Source of the DNA: Albirhodobacter sp042466415
Lineage (GTDB): Bacteria > Pseudomonadota > Alphaproteobacteria > Rhodobacterales > Rhodobacteraceae
Reading direction: 5' to 3'
NCBI RefSeq assembly: GCF_042466415.1
Contig: NZ_JAXHCH010000003.1
Location: 115,862-179,861, forward strand
Length of the DNA stretch: 64,000 bases
This document shows, in pieces, positions 41,916 through 50,781 of this stretch. A program made the translations under genes and the position numbers. Numbering within the stretch: position 1 is the stretch's first letter; each line of letters starts with the position of its first letter. The notes beneath the pieces were generated by a model. It ran no database searches. It was not told the DNA's origin and worked only from the letters and a program-made list of their open reading frames with translations.

Positions 41916-42659
41916 TTAGCTAAATAGCATGCCGCCGTTGATATCCATGTTCGTGCCAGTGATGAAAGCGCTGTCATCGCAGGCGAGGAACAAGACGAGG
42001 TTGGCAATATCAACCGGCAAGCCCTGACGTTTCAACGGGCTCGCATTTTCGACGTTCTTGCGCACTTCCGGTTTGGTGTGGATATTGTGGAAATCGGTGT
42101 CGATCATGCCAGGGCAAAGCGCGTTGACACGGATTTTCGGGCCGAGCTCTTTTGCCAAGCCGCGCGTCATCGTCATCACAGCGCCCTTCGATGTGCCATA
42201 AGCAACCGACCCCGGGCCGCCGCCGTCACGGCCAGCTTGGCTCGCGAGGTTGACGATTGCGCCGCTGTCCATATGCGCGAGGCAAGCTTTCACCATCAAG
42301 AAGGTGCTGGTGAGGTTCAGATCCATCACCGCCTGCCAATGTTCCAACGACATCTCGGCAATTGTTTTGCGCGCGATCAGGCCGCCCGTATTGTTGACCA
42401 AAACATCAATGCCGCCGAAGTCGGCAACGGTTTTGTTCACAAGCGCATCGACGCCCTCTTGGGTGTTGAGATCGCCTTGCAAGGCAAAGGCACTGCCGCC
42501 CGCGGCTTTGATCTCCGCAACGGCGCTATCTGCGCCTTCGCTGCTGGAGAAGTAGTTGATCGCGACATTCGCGCCTTCTTCCGCCAGACGGATTGCGCAA
42601 GCGCGCCCGATATCACGGCCACCGCCTGTCACGATTGCGGTTTTTCCTGAGAGTTTCAT
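41916..42659 (-). CDS. Short-chain dehydrogenase, predicted DEH reductase
   Basis: Predicted to reduce 4-deoxy-L-erythro-5-hexoseulose uronate (DEH) to 2-keto-3-deoxygluconate. The 247-residue classical SDR has the nucleotide site TGGGRDIG, the NNTGG segment, catalytic Ser in NLASQAG and the Tyr-Lys pair in YGTSKGA. It overlaps the PL15 lyase gene by 4 bp (ATGA). DEH is the spontaneous product of exolytic alginate cleavage, and SDR-type DEH reductases are known beside PL15 lyases in Agrobacterium and in Sphingomonas A1. Function is inferred from this context. Confidence 0.82.
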   Translation of the reverse strand: MKLSGKTAIVTGGGRDIGRACAIRLAEEGANVAINYFSSSEGADSAVAEIKAAGGSAFALQGDLNTQEGVDALVNKTVADFGGIDVLVNNTGGLIARKTIAEMSLEHWQAVMDLNLTSTFLMVKACLAHMDSGAIVNLASQAGRDGGGPGSVAYGTSKGAVMTMTRGLAKELGPKIRVNALCPGMIDTDFHNIHTKPEVRKNVENASPLKRQGLPVDIANLVLFLACDDSAFITGTNMDINGGMLFS

Positions 42660-45031
42660 GTGGTTTCCTTCTGGTTTTTCGTCTTGGGGTGTGTCTGGAC
42701 GGTTGAGGTCCCGACGTCAAACGTCTTCGGAACGATGACCCGGAAGCTGCGGTCTTCAGCATCGGTGAGATACAGATCGCAATCATAGCCTTGGTCGTCG
42801 AGGAAGCTGAAAATCCGGCGCGGGGCCGAAAGCGAGTATGGCACGAGCAAGGTCGCAATCCGGTGGCGGATCGCCTTGGGGAACGTGGCCTTTAGGCGGG
42901 TGCTGACGGGCAGGCCTTCGATCTCCGACGGATCAACACCGGGGAAGCCTGTCTCTTGCGTGATCACGGGCGCGCCGGCCTCCGACCAAAGCATCTGGCC
43001 GTAGAAACCGGCACGCTCGCCGGTGTAGCGGAAGCTCGTATCACCAAGCGCCATTGGCCCGTTGGCATGCAACAACCAATCGACGCTGACTGGCGTATCG
43101 GCATCGATGCTATCCACAATCACGAAATACTCGTTGTTCACGAAGTAAACGTCGCGCAGAACCGATGTGACCTGCGACGTCAGCGTCTTATACGCCTCCG
43201 TTGCATCGCCCTGCATATAGATATGATCGCCGCGATCTTCCGCCACGGTAATTTTTCCCGTCGAGCGCATCGCGAGCGTCTTATCCTTGCCCGCGTATTG
43301 GCCCTTACCGTCGATCATCACAGCGTTCTTCGATACGGTTTGGCGTCGCCAAGCTTGGTGCATCGTGCTGTTGAAGGCGACGTAATGGCCCGATTGGATC
43401 GCCAGATCCTCGCCAAAGCCCGCGAGGCAAAACGCGTTCTGGTCGCCGTGGCTGTGGCTGATCGAGCCGTAAGGCGACGATTTCATCACGAACTGGATGT
43501 GGTTGTCGGGATCTTGCATCCGATGCTGGATGGCGACCCAGCCGATCCCCTTAAACCAGCGAAGCTGATCGTCATCGGCAGGTGGCTCGGCCTTGATGAT
43601 CGGGAAATCAGTGCGGTAGACCAATTCGTCGAAATTGAAATCCCACCAACCCCAGTTGTAAAACGCCATTTCCGTGCCCGGATTTGTGCGTTTGATTTCG
43701 TCGTAATACCACTGATACGCGCCATTGCCCGTGACACCCGCATATTGACGCAGGTTATAGCCCACCTTGATCGCAGGCAGATCGCCCATCGTGCTATCAT
43801 CGCCAAAGGTCGCGCGGCGGGTATCGGGGGCCTTGGTGTAGAGCGGGAAATCGCCTGTCTTTTGGAAGAACGGGCGCGCGTAGAGATCGATTCCTGTGTA
43901 GGATTTCAAAAGGTTAGCCGCATCGATCAGATAGGCCATCCCCGTCATCCAGTAATGCGGGCCCTCCGCCCAGCCCCCATCTGAATCGCCCCAAGGGGAA
44001 TAGACGGTGGAGAGGAATTCGATCGAGTAATGCAGCCAGTCTTCCGCCTCGGGCGCATCATCCAAAAGCGCGATCGACGCCGGAACCAGTACCGCCGAGA
44101 CAGCCCGCACGGCATGGCTATCGAAGGGGAACAGATGGATATTGGCGTGTTTGATAATATGATCGGCCGTCTCGCGCGTACGCGCCAAAAGCGCTGTGCG
44201 AACAACCGTGCGCTCGTCCTCGGAGAGCTGATCGAACAACCAATCATACCCCCAAGCCAGCGCGAGATTGACGCGGAACGCCCATTCATCGGTATAGCTG
44301 CGCGAGGTCGTCCCCGCAGGATTCCAAGCCGCCGCCGAGAGCAACCACTCCTTCGCGCGCGCAAGCATTGCGGCGTCTTGGGTCACTTGCCCGCCCACCG
44401 CGAGATGGCGGATCGCGTAGAGCAATTCCTGACAATCGATATAGGTTTGACGCCAGATCTTCGCGACGCGCTTGTGATCGGGATAGCCCGCAGGCTCGTC
44501 CATAATGTCGCGGTCCATCCACGGCAAAACCGACTTCGCAAAGAAGGTCGACCATGTGCAATGATCCGCATCCGCGGCGACTTGGGTTTTGAACTCGGCC
44601 AAACGATCTTGCGTCAGCCAAAGGCGCGGATGGCTGCGGGGCGCTTTTGCAAGGCGCGTATCGCGCCGCGCAAGGGGCGTCTGCGGCAAATCAGCTGTCA
44701 GCGTAAAGCGGCGGTTTTCGCCCCAAGCGCTGGTCGGTTGGCCGGTCTTCGCGTCGCAGGTGGCATAAGACCAGTAATACTCACCCGCAGGCAAAACCTG
44801 ATCGGGGGTGAAGAAATTCAATTCGATTTTGGAAAAAACAAGGGTCGATTTGGCCGGATAGGCAGGATCGGTCGAGACGCGCAAGACATAGCGCGCGCCG
44901 TCCTCGATCACCGGAAGCCAAGTGAAACGCGGCGGGTTCTCCGTCAATGTCGTGCCCTGTTCGGGCCCGTATTGGATGGTCAAACGGCCCGTCTTCGGGG
45001 CATCCAGCATCGGCAAGGTTTGGCTCGGCAT
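42656..45031 (-). CDS. Exolytic oligoalginate lyase, PL15 family
   Basis: Cleaves imported alginate oligosaccharides from the end to unsaturated uronate monomers. It has 791 residues and follows the recalled Agrobacterium Atu3025 enzyme along its whole length: NPPRFTWLP at the N-terminal sandwich, then the alpha/alpha barrel with FPFDSHAVRAVSAVL and GGWAEGPHYWMTGMAYLI, then the heparinase II/III-like sandwich with YGSISHSHGDQNAF. His and Tyr residues in these last three motifs are the expected catalytic set. There is no signal peptide, so it is cytoplasmic. It lies between the importer and the SDR. Confidence 0.9.
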   Translation of the reverse strand: MPSQTLPMLDAPKTGRLTIQYGPEQGTTLTENPPRFTWLPVIEDGARYVLRVSTDPAYPAKSTLVFSKIELNFFTPDQVLPAGEYYWSYATCDAKTGQPTSAWGENRRFTLTADLPQTPLARRDTRLAKAPRSHPRLWLTQDRLAEFKTQVAADADHCTWSTFFAKSVLPWMDRDIMDEPAGYPDHKRVAKIWRQTYIDCQELLYAIRHLAVGGQVTQDAAMLARAKEWLLSAAAWNPAGTTSRSYTDEWAFRVNLALAWGYDWLFDQLSEDERTVVRTALLARTRETADHIIKHANIHLFPFDSHAVRAVSAVLVPASIALLDDAPEAEDWLHYSIEFLSTVYSPWGDSDGGWAEGPHYWMTGMAYLIDAANLLKSYTGIDLYARPFFQKTGDFPLYTKAPDTRRATFGDDSTMGDLPAIKVGYNLRQYAGVTGNGAYQWYYDEIKRTNPGTEMAFYNWGWWDFNFDELVYRTDFPIIKAEPPADDDQLRWFKGIGWVAIQHRMQDPDNHIQFVMKSSPYGSISHSHGDQNAFCLAGFGEDLAIQSGHYVAFNSTMHQAWRRQTVSKNAVMIDGKGQYAGKDKTLAMRSTGKITVAEDRGDHIYMQGDATEAYKTLTSQVTSVLRDVYFVNNEYFVIVDSIDADTPVSVDWLLHANGPMALGDTSFRYTGERAGFYGQMLWSEAGAPVITQETGFPGVDPSEIEGLPVSTRLKATFPKAIRHRIATLLVPYSLSAPRRIFSFLDDQGYDCDLYLTDAEDRSFRVIVPKTFDVGTSTVQTHPKTKNQKETT

Positions 45032-45063
45032 GGGATAGGCTTTCTCGTCATGAAAGGAATAGC

Positions 45064-45088
45064 GCGTGCGGCGCCGGTCGCCGCACGC
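45064..45088 (-). terminator. Intra-operon hairpin after alginate-binding protein gene
   Basis: Perfect 10-bp stem GCGTGCGGCG / CGCCGCACGC with a 5-nt loop, in the 72-bp gap between the binding-protein stop and the PL15 start. No T-run follows. Confidence 0.65.
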
Positions 45089-45103
45089 AGGATCAAAATA
45101 AGA

Positions 45104-46648
45104 TCACTGATATTGGCGCTTATACGCCGCGGTCATAACCTCAACGACCTGATCGTAGCCCATCTTGTTCAACGTCGAGATATAGCCATCCCAATCGGCC
45201 TCGACATCGCCCGACCCCAAAATCCACGCCTGCTGACGTTCCAACATATAGGTGCGGATCGACGGCCAGAACTTGTCGTAGACGGCCTGCTCTTCGACAT
45301 TGAAGGACACGCCGAGGAAATCATCGATCAGGTAATCGCCCTGCTCGTAGAGCTCGATCCCTTTGAGGGCTTCCTCGCCCGTCCACTGAACTTCGTAGTT
45401 ATAATCCATCCAATACCCACGCAGGATCTGCGCGCCGGCCTCATACATCTGGCTGTTGACGGCCTGACCATTGTTCAGGATCTCGGGTTTGAACGTGGCT
45501 TTGCCATCGACCATATCCCAATGCTGCCCTTCGACACCGAAGTTGGACATATTGCGCCCATCAGGCGAGAACCAGAAATCGAAATATTTGATCGTCTCGA
45601 CAGGATGCTCGTTCGCATAGCCAATCGCCCAACCTTCCGGCTTGATCGCGATGCGGCGGTGTTCTTCCATCCGAACCCCCGATACGGATGCCGGCGGAAC
45701 GAAGGCGACAAAGCTAAAGCCGGGCACTTTTTCTTGCAGCGAGTCATTGTAACCCGCCGTTGACGCGAACCAGTCATGCGTCATCCCGCCAAGATCTTCG
45801 GACAAAAGATAGTCGCGCGCGCTCGATCCGCGGGTGAACACCTCCGCGTCGATCAGGCCTTCTTTGTACCACTGCGCGATGTTCTTCATCCCCTCGCGGT
45901 AGCCATCGAGCGCATAGGGGTGAACGATCGCGTCGTCTTGCACCATGAAATCATGGTAGGTGTCCGACCCTGTCGAGCGCCCGTCCCACAACGTCACAAG
46001 GCGGATCAGCTCCTCCCACTGGCGGACGAAATAGGGGATCTCGTCTTTCTTGCCGTTGCCGTTCGGGTCCTGGTCGCGGAAGGCTTCCAAAACGGCTTTG
46101 ACCTCATCGACATTTTCAGGCGCTTTGAGGCCGAGCTTGTCGAGCCAATCCTGACGGATAAAATAGCCGCGACCGAATTTGCCATCGGGGAAATACGGCA
46201 CGTAGTAGAGATTGCCATCAGCCGCCGACGCCGCCTTCAACAGATCGGGGTGCGCGTCGAAGAACGCTTGCAGGTTGGGCGCGTGTTCCTTGATCAGATC
46301 GTTGAGCGGCAAGAAGGCGCCCTGCGGCCCGTATTGGTTGACGTTATCCTTGATCCGCGCGCCGCCTACGATATCGGGCATTTTGCCCGACGCCAGCAAC
46401 AGGTTGAACGCCTCCTGGCTATCGGTGGTATTCGCGCCGATCGTCGCATCGTTGAGGAAGATGTTGGTCTTCTCGCGCGCGGCCAGTTCGACCGGATAGG
46501 CGTCATTGTATTTCTGCGCCCGCGCCCAGTGCAGGTGGATGCTCAGGTTCAACGGCTCGTCAGAGATCTTCGCATCATCGGCCGCAAAGACGGGCGATGT
46601 GATCGCAGTGCCCATCATAATGGCCGCCGCCAAAGTAAGTGATCGCAT
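45104..46648 (-). CDS. Alginate-oligosaccharide-binding protein, AlgQ1/Q2-like
   Basis: Periplasmic receptor of 514 residues. The signal peptide is MRSLTLAAAIMMGTAITSPVFA. The loop DPNGNGKKDE at about residues 194-203 is an EF-hand-like calcium site matching that of Sphingomonas AlgQ2, and the flanking PYFVRQWEELIRL resembles AlgQ proteins. The start at 46648 has GGGAGGAAAACC upstream. It is encoded after the two permease genes in the operon and before the PL15 lyase. Its size class also matches LplA-type receptors, but the lyase makes alginate oligomers the likely cargo. Confidence 0.87.
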   Translation of the reverse strand: MRSLTLAAAIMMGTAITSPVFAADDAKISDEPLNLSIHLHWARAQKYNDAYPVELAAREKTNIFLNDATIGANTTDSQEAFNLLLASGKMPDIVGGARIKDNVNQYGPQGAFLPLNDLIKEHAPNLQAFFDAHPDLLKAASAADGNLYYVPYFPDGKFGRGYFIRQDWLDKLGLKAPENVDEVKAVLEAFRDQDPNGNGKKDEIPYFVRQWEELIRLVTLWDGRSTGSDTYHDFMVQDDAIVHPYALDGYREGMKNIAQWYKEGLIDAEVFTRGSSARDYLLSEDLGGMTHDWFASTAGYNDSLQEKVPGFSFVAFVPPASVSGVRMEEHRRIAIKPEGWAIGYANEHPVETIKYFDFWFSPDGRNMSNFGVEGQHWDMVDGKATFKPEILNNGQAVNSQMYEAGAQILRGYWMDYNYEVQWTGEEALKGIELYEQGDYLIDDFLGVSFNVEEQAVYDKFWPSIRTYMLERQQAWILGSGDVEADWDGYISTLNKMGYDQVVEVMTAAYKRQYQ

Positions 46649-46701
46649 GGTTTTCCTCCCAAAAAACGCAAAGTTGATAGTCGCAGCCTGTGGTGCCCCG
46701 T

Positions 46702-47583
46702 TCATTCCTTCACCCCTCCCAAGAGGATCCCTTTGTTGAAGTATTTTTGCAGGAACGGATAAACGAGCAGCACAGGAATGATGGAACAGACGATGATCGC
46801 GGCGCTGACCGTCTCGAAGGAATAGGCCGCCGATTGCAGCGTGTTGGCGAATTCCTCATCGTCTGAAAGCTCGGCAATGATCTTGCGCAGATAGACTTGA
46901 AGCGGGATCTTGCTCTCGTCTTGCAACAAGATCATCGCCCAGAAAAAGCCGTTCCAACGCGACACGATGCAAAACAGCGCCACCGTCGCAATCGCCGGTT
47001 TGGACAGCGGCATGTAAACTTTCCAAAGCACTTGGAATTCGTTTGCCCCGTCCATGCGCGCGGCTTCCTCGAAGCTTTGCGGGATACCCTCAAAGAAGTT
47101 GCGCAGCAAAATCAGGTTAAACCCGTTGACCGCAAAGCCGATGATGATCCCGATATAGCTATCGAGCAGGCCAAGATCGCGCATGTTAAGGAAGAACGGG
47201 ATCATGCCTGCGTGGAACCACATCGTAAACGCCACGGTGAGGTTCCAAAAACGCCGCCCGAACAGTTGCTTACGCGACAAGGCATAGGCGCCGGGGATGA
47301 TGAACGCGAGGCTCATCAATGTGCCGCCGATCGTGTAGATGAAGGTGTTTTTATAGGACACCCAGAACATCGGCTCGGACAAGACGCGCTTGTAAGCTTC
47401 CAGTGTGAAACCCACCGGCGTCAGCACGACATTGCCCGCGCGCGCCTCAAAGCCGGAGCTGAAAGAAAGCGAGGCCATATAGATAAACGGATAGAGCGCG
47501 GAGATCGTGAAAATCCCGATCAGGATCATATTCAGGATCACAAAGGTCTTATCGCCGCGCGAATAGAGGTTCATGTTTGACAT
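46702..47583 (-). CDS. ABC permease, AlgM2/LplC-like
   Basis: Inner-membrane subunit of 293 residues with six predicted membrane segments. The EAA loop is EAARMDGANEFQVLWKVYMP. The LSFSSGFEARAGNV segment after the first membrane span is typical of the LplC/AlgM2 group. It lies 9 bp after the AlgM1-like gene and 53 bp before the binding-protein gene, in one minus-strand operon. Confidence 0.9.
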   Translation of the reverse strand: MSNMNLYSRGDKTFVILNMILIGIFTISALYPFIYMASLSFSSGFEARAGNVVLTPVGFTLEAYKRVLSEPMFWVSYKNTFIYTIGGTLMSLAFIIPGAYALSRKQLFGRRFWNLTVAFTMWFHAGMIPFFLNMRDLGLLDSYIGIIIGFAVNGFNLILLRNFFEGIPQSFEEAARMDGANEFQVLWKVYMPLSKPAIATVALFCIVSRWNGFFWAMILLQDESKIPLQVYLRKIIAELSDDEEFANTLQSAAYSFETVSAAIIVCSIIPVLLVYPFLQKYFNKGILLGGVKE

Positions 47584-47592
47584 ATCTGCCCC

Positions 47593-48558
47593 CTACCAAA
47601 GCGAGGTGCGCGAATAGCGCTTGGAAATTGTATTCGCCGTCATCACCAAAACGAAGGCGACCACCGCATTGAACAGACCCGCAGCCGCGGCCAGATCATA
47701 CTGCCCGCCTTGCACGCCCTGCCGGTAGATGAACGTATTCACGACATCCGCCGTCTCGTAGGTCGCGGGCTGGTAGAGCAGGAAGATCATCTCGAACGAG
47801 ACTTCCAGCATGTTGCCGATACGGATGATCAGCATGATGATGATCGTCGGCAGGATCGACGGCAGGGTGATCTTCCAGATCATCTGCCACCGCGAGGCGC
47901 CGTCCACGACTGCGCTCTCGTAGAGCGTGGGCGAGATGCCCGCGATCGCGGCGAGATAAACGATGGATTGGAAGCCCGCCTCTTGCCAAATGGTGGTGCC
48001 AACAAAGATCGGGCGGAACCATTCAGGCTTGGTCAGGAAGTAAACCGCATCCATGCCGAACCACCCCAAAACCGTATTCACGATGCCCGCAGAGGGCGAG
48101 AAGGCCGTGATGACGATGCCCGCGATGATCACGGAGGAGATGAAATGCGGCAGATAAACGATCGTCTGCGCGGCTTTTTTGAACTTCTGGCTGATGACCT
48201 CGTTGAACATCACCGCCAGCAAGATCGGCATCGGGAAGCCGAACAGGAGGCTATAGAAGCTGATATAGACTGTGTTGCGCAGGGCCCGCAGGAATTGATC
48301 GTTGTTGAACAAGGTCTCGAAATGTTCAAACCCGATCCATGGGCTGCCCGAGACGCCGCGGAAAATGCTGTAATCCTTGAACGCGATCTGCAGGCCGTAC
48401 ATCGGCGTATATAAAAACACTAACAGCCAGATGATCGTCGGCGCAAGCATCACATAGAGCTGCCACTCGTTGCGCAGATGGTGGGAGAAGCGCGTCCGGC
48501 GGCTCGCACGGGGGCGGGGGACGATGGAAATATGCCCTGAAACGACGGGATCAGTCAT
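47593..48558 (-). CDS. ABC permease, AlgM1/LplB-like
   Basis: Inner-membrane subunit of 321 residues with a basic cytoplasmic N-terminus and about six membrane segments (VMLAPTIIWLLVFLYTPMYG first). The EAA-like loop appears as YESAVVDGASRWQMIWKITLP. It overlaps the ATPase gene by 4 bp (ATGA). AlgM1-type assignment rests on context with PL15 and the calcium-site receptor. Confidence 0.9.
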   Translation of the reverse strand: MTDPVVSGHISIVPRPRASRRTRFSHHLRNEWQLYVMLAPTIIWLLVFLYTPMYGLQIAFKDYSIFRGVSGSPWIGFEHFETLFNNDQFLRALRNTVYISFYSLLFGFPMPILLAVMFNEVISQKFKKAAQTIVYLPHFISSVIIAGIVITAFSPSAGIVNTVLGWFGMDAVYFLTKPEWFRPIFVGTTIWQEAGFQSIVYLAAIAGISPTLYESAVVDGASRWQMIWKITLPSILPTIIIMLIIRIGNMLEVSFEMIFLLYQPATYETADVVNTFIYRQGVQGGQYDLAAAAGLFNAVVAFVLVMTANTISKRYSRTSLW

Positions 48559-49658
48559 GCGACACGCGTCTGGCCAGACAGCGCCATACCCGTTTTTGCG
48601 TCAAAGACCTTGATCAGATCCGTCTTCGCGGTGAACCCCGCCACAGAGGACAAGTTCGCCATATTTCCCAAGGTTTCCGTGCGGATGACGAAGGGCGTAT
48701 CGCCCAAGCTCATATGCAGCAAAGCCTCCGATCCCAAGGTTTCCACCAGATCGAGATCACATTGCACAACACCTTCGCCCGCCCCGGTTGCGATTTCGGC
48801 GTATTCGGGCCGGATCCCGACGATCACGGGGCGCCCCACCGCGTTTTGCAAACCAGGCAAGGGCGGCAAGGCGATCTGCTGTCCGCCGAATTGGGCGACA
48901 GGGCCATGCGCCCCGTCCGCGATCACTGCGTTGATCTGGTTCATCGGCGGCGCGCCAAGGAAGCCCGCCACAAACGCATTCGCCGGATTGAGGAACAGTT
49001 CCATCGGCGTCCCGATCTGTTCGATCCGGCCATTGTTCATCACAACGATACGATCCGCCAAGGTCATCGCCTCGACCTGATCATGCGTGACATAGATGCT
49101 GGTGACGCCGAGCCGATTGTGAAGGCGTTTGATTTCGGCGCGCATCTGGGTGCGCAGCTTGGCATCGAGGTTCGACAAGGGCTCGTCGAACAAGAACACC
49201 TTGGGGCGACGCACAATCGCACGGCCCATCGCCACGCGCTGGCGTTGCCCGCCAGACAGATCGGCAGGGCGGCGATCAAGATACTCGGTGAGGCCCAGAA
49301 TTGTGCTGACCTCTTTGACCGCAGCATCGATCTTCGTCATCGGCTCTTTGCGAATCCGCAGGCCAAACCCGATATTTTGCGCGACATTCAAATGCGGATA
49401 GAGCGCGTAATTCTGGAACACCATCGCCACGTCGCGATCCTTCGGCGCAACCTGATTGACGAGACGCCCGTCAATTTTCAGCTCGCCATCCGAGATTTCC
49501 TCCAGTCCCGCGATCATCCGCAATGTTGTGGATTTACCGCACCCCGACGGGCCGACAAGCACAACAAACTCTTTCTCCGCGACTTCCAAATCGATGCCAT
49601 GCACGACCTGAAGCGCCCCGTATGCCTTCACAATGCTCTTGAGCTGAACTCCGGACAT
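48555..49658 (-). CDS. ABC transporter ATPase, AlgS/UgpC-like
   Basis: ATPase of 367 residues for the alginate-oligomer importer. Walker A GPSGCGKST, signature LSGGQRQRVAMGRAIV, Walker B VFLFDEPLSNLDAKLR, switch His YVTHDQVEAMT and a C-terminal TOBE domain are all present. The ATG at 49658 has AGGGAGAGA directly upstream; a longer reading from 49739 lacks this. It is first in the operon ATPase-permease-permease-receptor-PL15-SDR and is preceded by two GntR-type operators. Confidence 0.93.
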   Translation of the reverse strand: MSGVQLKSIVKAYGALQVVHGIDLEVAEKEFVVLVGPSGCGKSTTLRMIAGLEEISDGELKIDGRLVNQVAPKDRDVAMVFQNYALYPHLNVAQNIGFGLRIRKEPMTKIDAAVKEVSTILGLTEYLDRRPADLSGGQRQRVAMGRAIVRRPKVFLFDEPLSNLDAKLRTQMRAEIKRLHNRLGVTSIYVTHDQVEAMTLADRIVVMNNGRIEQIGTPMELFLNPANAFVAGFLGAPPMNQINAVIADGAHGPVAQFGGQQIALPPLPGLQNAVGRPVIVGIRPEYAEIATGAGEGVVQCDLDLVETLGSEALLHMSLGDTPFVIRTETLGNMANLSSVAGFTAKTDLIKVFDAKTGMALSGQTRVA

Positions 49659-49772
49659 TCTCTCTCCCTGCGCTATAATACTTTGCCAAAACCCTGAAAA
49701 TAAACGGATATCGCAAAGCACCTCCCGCGACCGGATCAAAGACTCCCCCTATGATTCGGTGCGCATAATAAA

Positions 49773-49806
49773 ACTGGTATACTAGTAACGTATCTGGTAT
49801 TCCAGT
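49773..49806. promoter_or_regulatory. Double GntR-type operator of alginate ABC operon
   Basis: Two sites, ACTGGTATACTAGT (49773-49786; 13/14 to consensus) and TCTGGTATTCCAGT (49793-49806; 12/14), with 20-bp centre spacing, about two helical turns. They lie between the ATPase start and the divergent GntR gene, so they can control both. These are the best matches in the window. Confidence 0.7.
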
Positions 49807-49925
49807 TTAAAGTTCAGGGACTCACTCAGCCTCACCGCACCATGGGCGACATCCCGCGCAGGCATAGAATTCTGGATATTACCTGCGCGATTGGATATTG
49901 AGGTCAGAGTTTTAGGGGATGCAAA

Positions 49926-50627
49926 ATGGGACAGATGACAGAGTCCACCACCCAACGCACGCCAGCTCCGCGCCGCACGAATGTCGATGAGGTGTTTGAT
50001 CACCTCTATGCACAGATCACGTCTTTGCGGTTGCTGCCGGGCGATAAAATATCCGAGGCCGATATCGCGGCGCAGTTCGGATTATCGCGCCAACCGGTGC
50101 GCGATGCGTTCAGCCGTCTTGTGACGCTGGATCTCATCGTCTCGCGCCCCCAACGCGCAACCGAGGTCAAACGCTTCTCCCATCGCGAGATCACCAAATC
50201 GCGCTTTGTGCGGGCGGCTGTTGAGGTGAAAGTCCTGCAAGAGGCCGCGCGGCATTGTGATGCCGTGGCCGCCGCGCGACTTGATATGTGCCTTGAAGAT
50301 CAACGCGAGGCCGTTGCGGCGCGCGATTACGATCGGTTCGGCGCACTCGATTATGAATTTCACAAGACACTCTGTGCGATCGCAAAGGCCGATTTCGCGT
50401 TTGAGGTGATCTCGTTCGAGAAATCGAAAGTGGATCGTCTGTGCCTTTTGGGCTTGGCAAAAGAGGACCGGATGCCGGGCCTTTTGTCCGACCATGAGGC
50501 CATCGCGAAGGCGGTGAAGGAGGGCGACGCGCTGGCCGCGGAGGAAGCCTGTCTTTTGCACCTGTCGCGCCTTGATGACACGATCGCCACCGTATCGGAA
50601 AACAACGCCCGCTATTTCGATCCGTAA
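49926..50627 (+). CDS. GntR-family (FCD) regulator divergent from alginate ABC operon
   Basis: A 233-residue regulator with a winged helix-turn-helix (VFDHLYAQITSLRLLPGDKISEADIAAQFGLSRQPVRDAF) and an FCD domain (DYEFHKTLCAIA, LLSDHEAIAKAV, CLLHLSRL with the metal His residues). The double operator at 49773-49806 lies 120 bp upstream, so autoregulation and control of the importer are likely. Its relation to the other GntR at 41091 is unclear; the two may share sites or act at different effector levels. Confidence 0.88.
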   Translation: MGQMTESTTQRTPAPRRTNVDEVFDHLYAQITSLRLLPGDKISEADIAAQFGLSRQPVRDAFSRLVTLDLIVSRPQRATEVKRFSHREITKSRFVRAAVEVKVLQEAARHCDAVAAARLDMCLEDQREAVAARDYDRFGALDYEFHKTLCAIAKADFAFEVISFEKSKVDRLCLLGLAKEDRMPGLLSDHEAIAKAVKEGDALAAEEACLLHLSRLDDTIATVSENNARYFDP

Positions 50628-50781
50628 GACGACACGACAACCGCCCCCTGCCCGCCCGACCATGCGCAGGTAAGGGCCTCAAGACTGATTTTCCGACACG
50701 TCAACGCTGCCCATTGCGAGGGCGCGCCGTTTTTTGCTGCGCCTCATTCATCCCCAAATCCTTCTGCGAATCCGGATTTCC

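Noticed and set aside
42656..45031. Heparinase II/III (heparin or chondroitin lyase) as the function
   Set aside because: The C-terminal domain belongs to that superfamily, but whole-length resemblance is to PL15 oligoalginate lyase, and the linked receptor has the AlgQ calcium loop.
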